Assembly (NCBI GenBank): GCA_017539645.1
Contig: JAFYCM010000032.1
Coordinates: forward strand, 1 to 52,169
Length of the DNA stretch: 52,169 bases
Direction of reading: 5' to 3'
DNA from: Bacteroidales bacterium
GTDB taxonomy: Bacteria > Bacteroidota > Bacteroidia > Bacteroidales > Marinilabiliaceae
Positions within the stretch are counted from its first letter, which is position 1; each line of letters begins with the position of its first letter. The position numbers were made by a program, and so were the translations under genes. The notes beneath the pieces are model-generated. The model was not told where the DNA came from, made no database searches, and saw nothing but the letters and a program-made list of their open reading frames with translations. This document shows, one piece after another, positions 51,366 to 52,169 of this stretch.

Positions 51366-52169
51366 TTATTTATTAACTCTTACACTATAAACTATTTTAC
51401 CTTTTTTGTTGATGTAGCCAGACATTGATTTGGTTAATTCGACTTTCGCAAGTCCATCTTTGAAGTCCAATGCAGATTCAAATTGCGGAGTTATGACGAT
51501 TGTTCCTTTTTTGTCTATAAAGCAACATTTTCCATCGACTTTCACAAGGGCGAGTCCTTCTGAAAAGCTTTCTGCATAATCAAATTGTGGAGTTATGACG
51601 ATTGTTCCTTTTTTGTCTATAAAGCCAGGTTTTCCATCGACTATCACAAGGGCGAGTCCTTCTGAAAAACTATCTGCATAATCAAATTGTGGAGTTATGA
51701 CGATTGTTCCTTTTTTGTCTATAAAGCCACGTTTTCCATCGACTCCTACAAGGGCGAGTCCTTCTGAAAAGCTTTCTGCATAATCAAATTGCGGAGTTAT
51801 GACAATTGTTCCTTTTTTGTCTATAAAGCCACGTTTTCCATCGACTTTCACAAGGGCGAGTCCTTCTGAAAAGCTTTCTGCATAATCAAATTGCGGAGTT
51901 ATGACGATTGTTCCTTTTTTGTCTATAAAGCCACATTTTCCATCGACTTTCACACAGGCGAGTCCTTCTGAAAAGCTTGCAGTCCCCCAATAATCAAATT
52001 GCGGAGTTATGACGATTGTTCCTTTTTTGTCTATAAAGCCACATTTTCCATCGACTGTCACACGGGCGAATCCTTCTGAAAAGCTTGCAGTCCCCCAATA
52101 ATCAAATTGCGGAGTTATGACGATTGTTCCTTTTTTGTCTATAAAGCCACATTTTCCATCGACTGTCAC
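51366..52169 (-). CDS. WG-repeat protein, N-terminus outside window
   Basis: The 267 visible residues are seven tandem WG-type repeats of 34-36 residues (pattern VDGKxGFIDKKGTIVITPQFDY, then xSFSEGLALV) and a degenerate eighth cap ending at the stop. The repeats have WGTAS in the first two units and AES or ADS in others. The gene starts upstream of 52169, so the first codons here are not the real start. WG repeats form beta structures of unknown ligand; such proteins are often cell-surface or cytoplasmic in Bacteroidota. At DNA level the units are almost identical. Confidence 0.85.
   Translation of the reverse strand: MTVDGKCGFIDKKGTIVITPQFDYWGTASFSEGFARVTVDGKCGFIDKKGTIVITPQFDYWGTASFSEGLACVKVDGKCGFIDKKGTIVITPQFDYAESFSEGLALVKVDGKRGFIDKKGTIVITPQFDYAESFSEGLALVGVDGKRGFIDKKGTIVITPQFDYADSFSEGLALVIVDGKPGFIDKKGTIVITPQFDYAESFSEGLALVKVDGKCCFIDKKGTIVITPQFESALDFKDGLAKVELTKSMSGYINKKGKIVYSVRVNK
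51486..52169 (-). repeat. Seven near-identical 102-108 bp DNA repeats within the WG gene
   Basis: A block of plus-strand sequence GGAGTTATGACGATTGTTCC…TTTTTTGTCTATAAAGCCA recurs at about 51487, 51589, 51691, 51795, 51898, 52002 and 52110, with only a few changes between copies, in steps of 102 bp and then about 108 bp. Confidence 0.8.

Noticed and set aside
51486-52169. Regular repeats as a CRISPR array
   Set aside because: Units are 102-108 bp, contiguous without spacers, and encode an open WG-repeat frame.

Overview
The window looks like a chromosomal segment from a member of the Bacteroidota, most likely order Bacteroidales. The evidence is a SusC/SusD outer-membrane uptake pair, a type IX secretion (T9SS) component (PorQ) and a protease with a T9SS-type C-terminal sorting domain, lipoproteins with Bacteroidota-style lipoboxes, TTG-N19/20-TAnnTTTG promoters, and few Shine-Dalgarno sites. 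Gene content is mostly housekeeping with accessory patches. I saw no rRNA, tRNA, prophage or CRISPR array.

Layout. 1-1.7 kb: a truncated esterase with two SGNH domains, then a MazF-like toxin-antitoxin pair. 1.9-5.6 kb: secreted and membrane proteins of unknown role, including an open frame split by one in-frame TGA, and a CPBP intramembrane protease. 5.8-8.4 kb: asparagine synthetase and a convergent AraC-type regulator. 8.5-10.9 kb: a coiled-coil protein, ZapA and RNase Y. 11.1-13.4 kb: a nucleoside phosphorylase and PepD. 13.6-18.6 kb: two exported proteins, ClpB and an outer-membrane barrel. 18.7-21.9 kb: a single-chain restriction-modification-like enzyme (adenine methyltransferase with a candidate N-terminal nuclease) preceded on its own strand by a highly structured RNA leader ending in a terminator. 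21.5-24 kb: palindromic repeats, a voltage-gated cation channel, a DUF3108 protein and a MITE-like element. 24-28.9 kb: a four-gene exporter operon (TolC, HlyD, two ABC-2 permeases) with no ATPase. 29.1-38.4 kb: a long minus-strand series trmH-like, SUMF1-like, SGNH lipase-like, Wzi-like barrel, T9SS-sorted serine protease, menA, Xaa-Pro aminopeptidase. 38.5-42.5 kb: HU, NlpC/P60 peptidase, endonuclease III, PorQ, cysteine synthase. 42.6-48.3 kb: a SusC/SusD pair with a short leader ORF and a LacI-type palindrome upstream. 48.6-51 kb: grpE-dnaJ and a TlpA-like thioredoxin. 51-52.2 kb: a small unknown protein and a WG-repeat protein running off the end.

Themes. Protein quality control is well represented (ClpB, DnaJ, GrpE, several peptidases), as are envelope and secretion functions (PorQ and its likely cargo, the Wzi-like barrel, exporter, TlpA, SusCD). 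The least explained item is the roughly 200-nt structured RNA ahead of the restriction-modification-like gene: compensating G-U pairs show which strand is functional, and it ends in a terminator that can refold, so it is either an attenuated leader or a separate small RNA.
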